Shown here: in pieces, positions 15,300 to 22,842 of the stretch
How the letters are laid out: each line of letters begins with the position of its first letter
Position numbering within the stretch: position 1 is the stretch's first letter
Source: CAZRNB01 sp964601355
GTDB lineage: Bacteria > Planctomycetota > Phycisphaerae > Sedimentisphaerales > Anaerobacaceae
NCBI GenBank assembly: GCA_964601355.1
Contig: CAZRNB010000011.1
Location: 1-40,004 of the forward strand
Direction: 5' to 3'
Length of the DNA stretch: 40,004 bases
Program-made: the position numbers and the translations under genes
The notes under the pieces: model-generated
Databases searched by the model: none
Told to the model about the DNA's origin: nothing
What the model saw: only the letters and a program-made list of their open reading frames with translations

Positions 15300-17279
15300 T
15301 TAGCGGACCATTACCTGGCCGGAATCGGGAACGAGCACCTGGCCGGTAATAGTCCTGGCTCTATCGGAGCATAAAAAAACAACTGAGTCGGCGACGTCCT
15401 GTCCCTTGATCTCGCGCCTAAGAGCAGTTTTGCTCACGTAGAAGGGAATAACCTCTTCGGGCTTTATGTCATACTTTTTGGCGCAGACCTTTATATATTG
15501 TGGATTCCAGATTTTTGAGCCTTCAAAGACGTTGCCGGGAGCGACGCAATTAACCCTTATTCCGTATTCGCCCAATTCCAGCGCCCAGCCGCGGGCGATA
15601 TGGATTTCGCCGGCCTTTGTAACATTATAAGCAGAGTTATTCTTGCTGGCATCCAGGCCTGATTTGGAGCTGATGTTTATAATGCAGCCGGCCATTCCCT
15701 GAGCAATCATAATCCTGGCAGCTTCCCTCGCACAGAGAAGATAGCCTGTTAGATTCACCTCCAGCGCGAATCGCCATTTATCGACAGGCATATCGACTAA
15801 GGGATATGCCGGAGCCACGCCGGCGGCATTTACTAAGATGTCAAGGCCGCCCCAATTCTCAAGAACGGCCTGGAACGCTTCTATGACGTCACTTTCCTTA
15901 GTGAGGTCACATCGAAGCACCATTGTCTCGGAGTTTGGGACTTGCTCGACTGTTTCCTGGATTGCCTTTTCATCAATATCCAAAAGCGCAACCGACGCAC
16001 CTGCTTTTGCTAAGCCGACGGCGATACTTCTGCCTAAGCCGCTGCCGGCGCCCGTGACCACGGCAATTCGGCCTTGTAATTCTCCAGCCGTTTGACCACC
16101 TGCTACTTTCATGCGAAAAGCTTCCGATTCCCACTGATTGATAAAGTCTCGCTGCCTTTTAGTAAGAGTTAAAATGCCGCCCATTCGGGCTGCATTTGTG
16201 CGGATGAAGATTGAGTATGAGGTGATGTCCCTGACTGTGTTCGCCATTTTCTTATTGCCGGCTACAAAAAGTCCCAGGTTCTTAACTAAAAACGCCACGG
16301 AATGTTTCTCGCCCTTATTTATCTGAAAAGTTAGTCGGTCAGCGATTTTCTTCGGCTCACATTTATCCACCCACATTGCAGGGCCATTGGCATATACTAA
16401 TTCGTCCGGCGTAATTACTCCCGAAAGCAGTTTCTTGGCGTCTCTTTGTCTTAGGAACGCTGCAATTGCATCATTATAAAAATAGCTCACCATTGAGTAG
16501 CGACCGGTCGCCTCGAAAAATGCTTTGCGGATGCGAAGCTTTACCTTATTAATTTCTTGAAGACCGATCGAGCGACGAGCGACGAGCGACGAGCGACGAT
16601 GGAATAGTTTATTATCACAGAGATTTATGACCCGACGAACCAAACGTAAAGCAGAATCGGCGCTGCCGGCTGAAATCAGAAGCCCGTGTTTTTCCAAGAA
16701 AAGGATCGCAGGCTTTTTGCCGAACTGCTTTTGATAATCACTAACCAATTTAGCGATACTTTTTGCAAGCGTAAAGCCGGGATTGACATAAGGCACCCAA
16801 AGAGGAGGCAAGAAATTTCCAATTTCCAATTTCCAATTTCCAATTTTTGTAAATAGTTTTTCCAGTTCGGTCTTTCCATTTTTGGCGTTTGCAAAAACTC
16901 CTGCCGTGCTGGGGTGCAAATGAATCACGCACTTATCGAGAAAGGCGTGCAAATGTGCCTCTACGGAAGGACGAGCCTCATCGGTGACGTCATCGTCGCA
17001 GGCAAGCAGCAGGCGATTTACAACTTCGGGCTCTCTTTTATGAGGGTCGAGCTTTGCGAGCGACTTATCTTTTATAATCGTCAGAACCGGCTCAAGCCGT
17101 ATTCTCCGCCAGCCGCGTTTGGTATTCATATCTTTTAGGGCAGTGCCGCTGGCCTTAATATACATGAATTTGCCGTCTTCGGTTTTAACCGATGTGTTGC
17201 CGCCTCCTCCCTGAACAAGGGAGCTATCTCTGCCAACGGTGTTCGAGATTTTAATAAGTTCTAACAAGGCCTTATCCAT
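15300..17279 (-). CDS. Bifunctional class II aldolase / short-chain dehydrogenase (rhamnulose-1-phosphate aldolase type)
   Basis: The N-terminal half is a class II aldolase: VQGGGGNTSVK, SVEAHLHAFLDKCVIHLHPS (zinc-binding His) and WVPYVNPGFTLAKS. The C-terminal half is an SDR: VVTGAGSGLGRSIAVGLAKA for NAD(P), NAAGVAPAYPL, and Ser with Y-x3-K in SAYNVTKAGEIHIARGW. The family cleaves rhamnulose-1-phosphate (or fuculose-1-phosphate) to DHAP and lactaldehyde and oxidises the lactaldehyde. I set the start at ATG 17279 (659 residues); upstream codons are a heptad array. Two more heptad arrays lie in frame (about residues 143-155 and 225-236), giving IGNWKLEIGN and RRSSLVARRS. It is the last gene of the operon. 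Confidence 0.85.
   Translation of the reverse strand: MDKALLELIKISNTVGRDSSLVQGGGGNTSVKTEDGKFMYIKASGTALKDMNTKRGWRRIRLEPVLTIIKDKSLAKLDPHKREPEVVNRLLLACDDDVTDEARPSVEAHLHAFLDKCVIHLHPSTAGVFANAKNGKTELEKLFTKIGNWKLEIGNFLPPLWVPYVNPGFTLAKSIAKLVSDYQKQFGKKPAILFLEKHGLLISAGSADSALRLVRRVINLCDNKLFHRRSSLVARRSIGLQEINKVKLRIRKAFFEATGRYSMVSYFYNDAIAAFLRQRDAKKLLSGVITPDELVYANGPAMWVDKCEPKKIADRLTFQINKGEKHSVAFLVKNLGLFVAGNKKMANTVRDITSYSIFIRTNAARMGGILTLTKRQRDFINQWESEAFRMKVAGGQTAGELQGRIAVVTGAGSGLGRSIAVGLAKAGASVALLDIDEKAIQETVEQVPNSETMVLRCDLTKESDVIEAFQAVLENWGGLDILVNAAGVAPAYPLVDMPVDKWRFALEVNLTGYLLCAREAARIMIAQGMAGCIINISSKSGLDASKNNSAYNVTKAGEIHIARGWALELGEYGIRVNCVAPGNVFEGSKIWNPQYIKVCAKKYDIKPEEVIPFYVSKTALRREIKGQDVADSVVFLCSDRARTITGQVLVPDSGQVMVR
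16569..16603. repeat. Heptad array (CGAGCGA) in frame in the aldolase/SDR gene
   Basis: Four perfect CGAGCGA units and one variant follow in strict register. The frame reads through as an Arg/Ser-rich segment between the aldolase helices and the linker, likely a surface loop. Confidence 0.85.
16814..16848. repeat. Heptad array (AATTTCC) in frame in the aldolase/SDR gene
   Basis: Four perfect AATTTCC units and one variant. Read on the minus strand they give a peptide with a 7-residue period (IGNWKLE, IGN), inserted just before the conserved WVPYVNPGFT motif. Confidence 0.85.
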
Positions 17280-17283
17280 ACTT

Positions 17284-17318
17284 CGTCTCTCGTCCTTCGT
17301 CTCTCGTCTATCGTTCTT
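17284..17318. repeat. Heptad array in the leader of the aldolase/SDR gene
   Basis: Five units of the form CGTCTCT/CGTCCTT/CGTTCTT in register, between the stop of the upstream SDR gene (17317) and the chosen start (17279). It can be read as KNDRRETKDERRS if an upstream start were used. Confidence 0.8.
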
Positions 17319-18603
17319 AACGCGGCGTTGCATCCGGCAATCCTCCATCTACGGGAATCGTGGCGCCTGTAGTCGGCGTTTGTCGCGTAGCGAAAAACAG
17401 AACCGCGTTAGCAACGTGCCGACCTGTAACTCGAGCTTTCAACAAATTTCTGCTTTGATAGTACTCCTGCAGGCCTTTTTCGTCAAGCCCTCGCGCCCGC
17501 ATTCGGTCTGGGCCGACCTGCTCCCACAAGCCGGACTTGTATTTACCCTCGGAAAACACGCCATCCGGCGCCACCATATTTACCCGAACACCATACTGCG
17601 CCAGCTCTATACTGGCGATACGGCCTAATTGGTGACACGCGGCCTTGGTAGCGCTGTAGCCGCCAAAGCCGGCGCCAGGCGCAGGGACATTTTTGGTGGA
17701 GATGATTATAATGTCACCGCCGATTCCCTGGGCGATAAAAATCCGTGCCGCCTCGGCAAGTGTCAGTAAAGCTCCTTCCACATTCACCTTTTCGAGCTTG
17801 CGAAATTCTTCAAGGTTAATATCTTTTAAATATGAAACCATCGGAATACCAGCATTAACAATTACAATATCGACGCCGCCCCAGGCTTGAACGATTCTTT
17901 CAAAACCTTCGGTAACAGAGGCCTTGTCGGTGACATCAATAGCTACACCTATTACTCTGTCATCGCCTGTTTGCTTCAGGTCAGCTACGAAATCATCGAG
18001 TTTCCTGCCAGGCAGGTCCGTTGCTGCCAGATTGCAGCCAGCCTCTAACAGTCCTCGGCAAATCCCGTAACCAATGGCTCCTGCAGCGCCGGTCACAAGA
18101 GCAATTTTATTACAAAGAGGCGAATCAGACTCGATGCTCGATGCTTGATGCTCGATGCTCGATTTTCCTTTTTTGCGAGTATCTAGGATCGAGTATCCAG
18201 GATCGATGTAAAGTATTCCCAGGCCACGAACGCATATAATCTCTGGTTTTGCGTTCTGTTGAGCCGAATAGCCCGAAATGGCGTTACTTAATTGCTTACG
18301 AATTTTTTCTGAATCTGTACCGTCATCGGCAGTATCTAAAAAAAGCGGCGGTCTCTTGCTTTTGAGCAAAGATTGCAGGGTGGGCTTTAGCCCATCGATT
18401 TTTTTGCGGTGGGGCAAGCCCCACTCTACCTGCTGAGCATTTTTTACAGAACTGGCAAAATTAATAGCTTCCTTATTCGTTAAAGATTTCAAAATTACCG
18501 GTTTGTATGGTTTATCCTCATCACCTGTTGCTTCCGCCAGAAGCCCGCGGACAATCGGTGTTATCTGAACTAATAGGTTCAATCGTCTGTCGTCCATCGT
18601 CAT
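17317..18603 (-). CDS. SDR oxidoreductase with an N-terminal remnant of the aldolase/SDR family linker
   Basis: The C-terminal 260 residues are an SDR: ALVTGAAGAIGYGICRGLLE, NAGIPMVSYL, catalytic YSATKAACHQLGR. The N-terminal 140 residues (RRLNLLVQITPIVRGLLAEA, FLDTADDGTDSEKIRKQL, IICVRGLGILYI) resemble the linker that joins aldolase and SDR in RhaE/RhaW-type fusions (Bacillus YuxG-like), but the class II aldolase domain itself is absent. It probably oxidises lactaldehyde or a related intermediate. Two repeat segments are in frame: a palindrome pair (18375-18429) and inverted heptad arms (18131-18209). The start codon lies in a heptad array, only 3 bp after the LsrF-like gene. Confidence 0.78.
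   Translation of the reverse strand: MTMDDRRLNLLVQITPIVRGLLAEATGDEDKPYKPVILKSLTNKEAINFASSVKNAQQVEWGLPHRKKIDGLKPTLQSLLKSKRPPLFLDTADDGTDSEKIRKQLSNAISGYSAQQNAKPEIICVRGLGILYIDPGYSILDTRKKGKSSIEHQASSIESDSPLCNKIALVTGAAGAIGYGICRGLLEAGCNLAATDLPGRKLDDFVADLKQTGDDRVIGVAIDVTDKASVTEGFERIVQAWGGVDIVIVNAGIPMVSYLKDINLEEFRKLEKVNVEGALLTLAEAARIFIAQGIGGDIIIISTKNVPAPGAGFGGYSATKAACHQLGRIASIELAQYGVRVNMVAPDGVFSEGKYKSGLWEQVGPDRMRARGLDEKGLQEYYQSRNLLKARVTGRHVANAVLFFATRQTPTTGATIPVDGGLPDATPR
18131..18209. repeat. Inverted heptad array in frame in the SDR gene
   Basis: Left arm has five units of TCGATGC type (18131-18165); right arm has five units of GCGAGTA/TCGAGTA type (18175-18209). The arms are partly complementary. 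The frame reads through as the stretch between ILYIDPGY and the Rossmann start. Confidence 0.8.
18375..18429. repeat. GTAGGGTGGG-family palindrome pair in frame in the SDR gene
   Basis: GCAGGGTGGGCTTTAGCCCA and GGTGGGGCAAGCCCCAC are joined by a T-rich spacer; outer ends are complementary. Translated in frame as VEWGLPHRKKIDGLKPTL in the linker region. Confidence 0.8.
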
Positions 18604-18618
18604 TCGTCACTCGTTTTT
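18584..18618. repeat. Heptad array at the LsrF-like/SDR junction
   Basis: Five units CGTCTGT, CGTCCAT, CGTCATT, CGTCACT, CGTTTTT in perfect register. It carries the last codons of the LsrF-like gene and the first codons of the SDR gene (MTMDDRR). Confidence 0.85.
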
Positions 18619-19485
18619 AAGAGTCTGGTAAAGCTCGTAGACATCCTTAGGTTTGGCACCTTCGTGGACAATCTTGTAAATGGCCTGCATCATAGCTTTG
18701 GGGGCGTCACTTTGGAAGATGTTGCGACCCATATCCACGCCTGCTGCGCCTTCCTGGATGGCCCTATAAGCCATTGTTAGAGCATCAAGCTCTTGAATTT
18801 TTTTGCCGCCTGCCATCACAATCGGCACCGGGCAGGAAGCCGTAACTGTCTCAAATTCTTTCTCAATATAATAAGTCTTTACAAACTGTGCTCCAAGCTC
18901 GGCACATATTCGACAAGCAAGGCGAAAATATCTTGCGTCACGAACCATATCTTTGCCCACCGCCGTCACCGCCATAGTGGGGATACCATAACGCAGTCCC
19001 ATATTGATAAGCCGGGTCATATTGTGGACCGAGCGTGTCTCGTACTCGCCGCCGATAAAAACCTGTAGCGTAAGTGCCGAGACGTTCATGCGAATAGCAT
19101 CCTCAATATCAACGGCTAATTCTTCATTCGACAGCTCCTTGAGGATACTCGGTCCGCCGCTGCAACGCATCACGATTGGCTTATTGAGTGTAGGCGGTAC
19201 TGATGTTCGCAGAATTCCCCGCGTCAGCATTATCGCATCGGCGTAATACATCAACGGCACTATCGTCAGGTCAATACGCTCAAGGCCGGTGGTTGGGCCT
19301 TGAAAGTAGCCGTGGTCGATCGCAAACATTACTGTTCGGCCGGTTTTGGGATTAAATATCCGTGACAGTCGATTTTTCATCCCCCAATCAAGGGCGTTTG
19401 CTCCTTTGAGGAAAAAGCCCTCAGCCTTCATCGGGACATCCTCATAAAAATTCTTTGTTTGTTTTGAAACATCAGCTTCGGGCAT
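18607..19485 (-). CDS. lsrF: LsrF-like class I aldolase/thiolase (DhnA family)
   Basis: The 292-residue protein matches the LsrF family closely: ALDWGMKNRLSRIFNPKTGR, FAIDHGYFQGPTTGLERIDL, GVDMGRNIFQSDAPKAMMQA, and the Schiff-base Lys in FVKTYYIEKEFE. LsrF cleaves the 3-hydroxy-2,4-pentanedione 5-phosphate made during AI-2 breakdown. No other lsr gene is in the window, so here it may act on a deoxy-sugar intermediate. ATG 19485 has AAGGAAGGA just upstream; a TTG at 19503 is open but would overlap that site. It sits between the transporter and the SDR genes in the rhamnose operon. Confidence 0.85.
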   Translation of the reverse strand: MPEADVSKQTKNFYEDVPMKAEGFFLKGANALDWGMKNRLSRIFNPKTGRTVMFAIDHGYFQGPTTGLERIDLTIVPLMYYADAIMLTRGILRTSVPPTLNKPIVMRCSGGPSILKELSNEELAVDIEDAIRMNVSALTLQVFIGGEYETRSVHNMTRLINMGLRYGIPTMAVTAVGKDMVRDARYFRLACRICAELGAQFVKTYYIEKEFETVTASCPVPIVMAGGKKIQELDALTMAYRAIQEGAAGVDMGRNIFQSDAPKAMMQAIYKIVHEGAKPKDVYELYQTLKNE

Positions 19486-19511
19486 GATTCCTTCCTTTCG
19501 CAAGGGGAAAA

Positions 19512-19563
19512 CCCCCAGTGCCGTAAGGCATCTTGACGATAAAACTGGGGGCTAAATATTTAG
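19512..19563. repeat. Twin-hairpin family element after the transporter gene
   Basis: CCCCCAGT (19512-19519) and ACTGGGGG (19544-19551) enclose a longer loop and are followed by CTAAATATTTAG. The right half is identical to 19777-19796, inside the transporter gene. The second hairpin is missing here. Confidence 0.75.
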
Positions 19564-19566
19564 CAG

Positions 19567-21276
19567 CTATTTCATTTTGTCTCTTTTGATCAGCCAGATG
19601 GTACTGGTAACAAAATAAAGCAGGGTTGGCCAAATCAAAACTTTCTTAAACGCAGCAAGGCTGCCCTCGTAATCACTGCCGCCGTTGGTATAGACCCATA
19701 TCGGCAGAATCACACACGCAGCAAGCGATGCTAAAGCCGCGATGCCGCTAATCCACATAACAGGACCCCCAGTAAAACTGGGGGCTAAATATTTAGCCCC
19801 ACGTTCCACGTGGGGTTCGTTTTGACCCGGTTCGGTTTGTTTTTCTATCTGTTCGTCGAACTTCTCACGGGCACCAGCAAAAGAAGCAAATATGATGTAC
19901 AATATCACGGTCAGCAGCCAAACCGGCACAAACAGAAAGAACAGATGCAGCCGTCCTGTCTGCTCGAACCATATCGCCGTTGCGATAGAAATACTCCAGC
20001 TTAATAGAGCCGGCCAGCTAACAAGCAGCTTCTTTTTCGAGGCCCAGAACTGTGTAAATCCTATTTTGGGGAAAATCCAGTGCTCAACAAAGACTATCGC
20101 CCCCACAGGCATTAGAAGCAAGCCGTAATAGCCGACAAAATCCAGCAACTTTGTGAATACAAACGGCGAGCAGGATATTATTGTTGTCACAATGCCGGCC
20201 AGTAATGTCACCAGCCACCGTGGCCAGCCGGGTGTCACCGCCTGAAAGGCCAGACCAGCCCGATAAAGCGTCGGGTTGGACGTCGTCCATCCGGCTAATA
20301 TCACTGTAATAATACCCGTAATGCCAAGCGCCTGCCACGCGACTCCGCCGGCGTCAAGCTGCGACATGCTCAACTTTAAAGCAATGGCCGTCCCGGCGCC
20401 CATAATTCCGGCGCATATCCAGGCAAGATAATGCCCGAGAAACATGCCGAACGCCGAGTAAAATCCATAAGAAGATTTTTTAGCAAAGCGCAATAACGCC
20501 ATATCCGACAATCCGCCGTGCATCGCCAGATTACAAATCCATGCAAATGCCGCCACGTGCCAGAAAGTCATCTGCGGATTACCTTGCGGCGCTTTGCCGG
20601 TCCATATCGCCTTATTCGCTATTGTCCAGAAATCATTTAGGCTACCCATTTGCACGCCTAATACCCCTTTGGCTATGACTGGAAGCGTTACAATCGCACC
20701 GGCAATAAACATCAAAAACATCCACGGCGAGCAAACCTCTGAAAACTGTGCCAGCTTTTTAAATCCGAGAATCGCCAGGGTGACAACGACAGCACCGATT
20801 CCAAGCGCAACAAAAACAAACCTGTAGTCTGTCGGCAGCAATCCTGTCTGTGCAGGTATTCCAAACGGTATCCGCACCGCCGAGGCCGAAACCGTAATCA
20901 TACAGCCTGCCAGCACACAAAATAAAGCCGCATTAAGAATATTGTAGATAGTTGTGGTAACCGGCCCTGCTATCCTACGGAGGTACCAATATAATGTCAG
21001 CCGTGTCTGCACAGCTATCGGAGCACAGACAAACCTCCATGTCAGCACCGCCATCAAATTTCCCAGAAGCAACCCGACAAAGATGTCATAAGCGGATGCC
21101 CCCCAGGCTACAAACATTGCGCCGATTACGAACTCGGTACCTGCAACGTGCTCACCGGCAAAAACTCCGGCAAAATGTTTGCCCGATTGCAGCTTATTCT
21201 GCGAGACCGGCTCCCGCTCGAATTCGTAAAGCGAGTCCATTGCCTTTATGGCACTACTTTTGCTGTCACTGGCCAT
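19567..21276 (-). CDS. NCS1/purine-cytosine permease-like membrane transporter
   Basis: The 569-residue protein has about 12 membrane helices. The N-terminus (GKHFAGVFAGEHVAGTEFVI, ASAYDIFVGLLLGNLMAVL) resembles the cytosine/purine/thiamine permease family. Its place between rhaA and the aldolase genes suggests uptake of rhamnose or a related deoxy sugar; this is inferred from context. ATG 21276 has AAGGGAAG upstream. A 50-bp twin-hairpin element lies in frame in the cytoplasmic loop before the last two helices (about residues 487-503), read as HVERGAKYLAPSFTGG. Confidence 0.75.
   Translation of the reverse strand: MASDSKSSAIKAMDSLYEFEREPVSQNKLQSGKHFAGVFAGEHVAGTEFVIGAMFVAWGASAYDIFVGLLLGNLMAVLTWRFVCAPIAVQTRLTLYWYLRRIAGPVTTTIYNILNAALFCVLAGCMITVSASAVRIPFGIPAQTGLLPTDYRFVFVALGIGAVVVTLAILGFKKLAQFSEVCSPWMFLMFIAGAIVTLPVIAKGVLGVQMGSLNDFWTIANKAIWTGKAPQGNPQMTFWHVAAFAWICNLAMHGGLSDMALLRFAKKSSYGFYSAFGMFLGHYLAWICAGIMGAGTAIALKLSMSQLDAGGVAWQALGITGIITVILAGWTTSNPTLYRAGLAFQAVTPGWPRWLVTLLAGIVTTIISCSPFVFTKLLDFVGYYGLLLMPVGAIVFVEHWIFPKIGFTQFWASKKKLLVSWPALLSWSISIATAIWFEQTGRLHLFFLFVPVWLLTVILYIIFASFAGAREKFDEQIEKQTEPGQNEPHVERGAKYLAPSFTGGPVMWISGIAALASLAACVILPIWVYTNGGSDYEGSLAAFKKVLIWPTLLYFVTSTIWLIKRDKMK
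19766..19815. repeat. Twin-hairpin element in frame in the transporter gene
   Basis: Hairpin CCCCCAGT..ACTGGGGG, linker CTAAATATTTAG (19785-19796) and hairpin CCCCACGT..ACGTGGGG make a complete copy. The reading frame crosses it without a stop. Confidence 0.9.
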
Positions 21277-21308
21277 TTTCTTCCCTTTCAATTCAATGGT
21301 ACTTGTTC

Positions 21309-21436
21309 ACGGCCATTCCCAAGCTTGGACATCGCTTCGCGATGGTCATGCGCTTGAGGCTGCCACTCGTTCTTAAAATTTATTGGGTGGCATCCTCAAA
21401 GCCGCAGGCTTTGGGGATGGTTTCCCACGGCTTTAT
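21309..21436 (-). repeat. Dispersed repeat, copy 2, between rhaA and the transporter gene
   Basis: Reverse complement of the repeat at 5281-5400, with TAAAGCCGT, CCCCAAAGC, CGGCTTTGAGGATGCCAC and GTGGCAGCC in the same order. The rhaA stop codon TAA overlaps its edge (21433-21435). Confidence 0.75.
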
Positions 21437-22695
21437 CTTAAACTTGTCACTTTAGCTTCATACTTTCTGACCTCTTTCAGCCAATCATCCCCAGCCGGCA
21501 CATTTTGCTTTATGCAGTAGTAATCCCACACCGCACCGAAGGGCAGGGTTTTAATTTCTTCGAGCATTGCTAACCGAGAAGTATAATCGCCATCCTGCTC
21601 CATTGCACGAAGTTTCTTCGTCGGCTCAAGCATTGCAGCAAGCAAGGCCTTGAGCATACATCGCGTCCCTATCACCCAGGCAGCTACACGGTTTATGCTG
21701 GCATCGAAAAAGTCAAGCCCAATATGCACCCGTTTCAGATAATCGCCGCGCACAATCTCTTCGGCAATAGATCGCAGTTCGTCCGACAAAATAACCACGT
21801 GGTCGCTGTCCCAGCGAACGCCTCTGCTGACGTGAAGCAGAATCTCATCAACAAAAGTCAAAACCGATGAAATTTTGTCTGCAATATTTTCCGTTGGATG
21901 AAAATGTCCCGTGTCTAAGCAAAGTAAAATATTGTTCTTTACTGCATAGCCGAGATAAAATTCATGCGAACCTGCGACATAGCTTTCCGAGCCGATGCCG
22001 AAGAGCTTGCTTTCTACAGAATCCAGGAGGTATTTCCGGCTCAACTTCTGTGCGAATATCTCATCGAGAGATTTTTCAAGCCTCTGCCGAGGTCCCTTGC
22101 GGTCAACCGGGATATCCTTGTACCCGTCAGGAATCCAGACGTTTGTCACGCAAGGCGTGCCCAGCTTTTTTCCCATCGCCTCACCTATTTTTCGGCAGGC
22201 AATTCCGTGCTCGACCCAGAACTTTCTTATGCCGTTATCTGTGCTGGTTAGCGTGAAGCCGTTTGCAGCTTTTGGATGTGAAAAGAAGGTCGGATTAAAA
22301 TCCATGCCTAAGCCGTTTGCCTTTGCCCAGTCAATCCACATCGAGTAATGCTCCGGTCGAAGCTCGTTGCGCTCCACCTTTCCATAAGTTTCTGCATATA
22401 TAGAGTGCAGGTTCAGCCGATGTTTGCCTGGTATCAGGCTCATCGCCTTTTCGAGGTCTTGTCGTAATTCATCGGCAGTGCGGGCTTTTCCCGGATATGC
22501 ACCTGTAGCCATTATGCCGCCATCGCTTAATCCGGCGCTACTTTCAAATCCGCCGACGTCATCGCCCTGCCAGCAGTGCATCGACACGGCTATCTTGCTC
22601 AATCTTCCCATAGCTTGCTCGGTATCGACGCCAAGCTCAGCGTAACACTGCTGCGCCACATCGTATGCTTTTTTAATTCTTTTCGAGTCACTCAT
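21433..22695 (-). CDS. rhaA: L-rhamnose isomerase
   Basis: RhaA converts L-rhamnose to L-rhamnulose with Mn2+/Zn2+. The 420-residue protein matches the E. coli type in length and order: SMHCWQGDDVGGFE, GLGMDFNPTFFSHPKAANGF, LCLDTGHFHPTENI and LHVSRGVRWDSDHVV carry the metal ligands and active-site His/Asp. ATG 22695 has GAGAGGCGAG upstream. Upstream of it is a palindromic element flanked by a duplication that includes the end of the preceding gene. Confidence 0.95.
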   Translation of the reverse strand: MSDSKRIKKAYDVAQQCYAELGVDTEQAMGRLSKIAVSMHCWQGDDVGGFESSAGLSDGGIMATGAYPGKARTADELRQDLEKAMSLIPGKHRLNLHSIYAETYGKVERNELRPEHYSMWIDWAKANGLGMDFNPTFFSHPKAANGFTLTSTDNGIRKFWVEHGIACRKIGEAMGKKLGTPCVTNVWIPDGYKDIPVDRKGPRQRLEKSLDEIFAQKLSRKYLLDSVESKLFGIGSESYVAGSHEFYLGYAVKNNILLCLDTGHFHPTENIADKISSVLTFVDEILLHVSRGVRWDSDHVVILSDELRSIAEEIVRGDYLKRVHIGLDFFDASINRVAAWVIGTRCMLKALLAAMLEPTKKLRAMEQDGDYTSRLAMLEEIKTLPFGAVWDYYCIKQNVPAGDDWLKEVRKYEAKVTSLR

Positions 22696-22705
22696 CTCGC
22701 CTCTC

Positions 22706-22842
22706 ACTTTCTGTATTTTTCTAAAAGACAAGTAGGGTGGGCTTTAGCCCACCAATCACTTAGTGGTGGGGCATCCATTCTCCGTCCCTTAGGGACTGCG
22801 AAGGATGAAAGCCCCACCCTACTTTGTATATTTTTCTAAAAG
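22706..22842. repeat. GTAGGGTGGG-family element flanked by a 22-bp direct duplication
   Basis: The element (22732-22822) contains GGTGGGCTTTAGCCCACC and the branched hairpin also seen at 9048-9105, with outer ends GTAGGG/CCCTAC. The flanks 22706-22727 and 22821-22842 are direct repeats, 20 of 22 bases identical. On the minus strand both encode LLEKY-x-K followed by a stop: TAG from the element in the current gene, TGA in the far copy. Confidence 0.85.
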
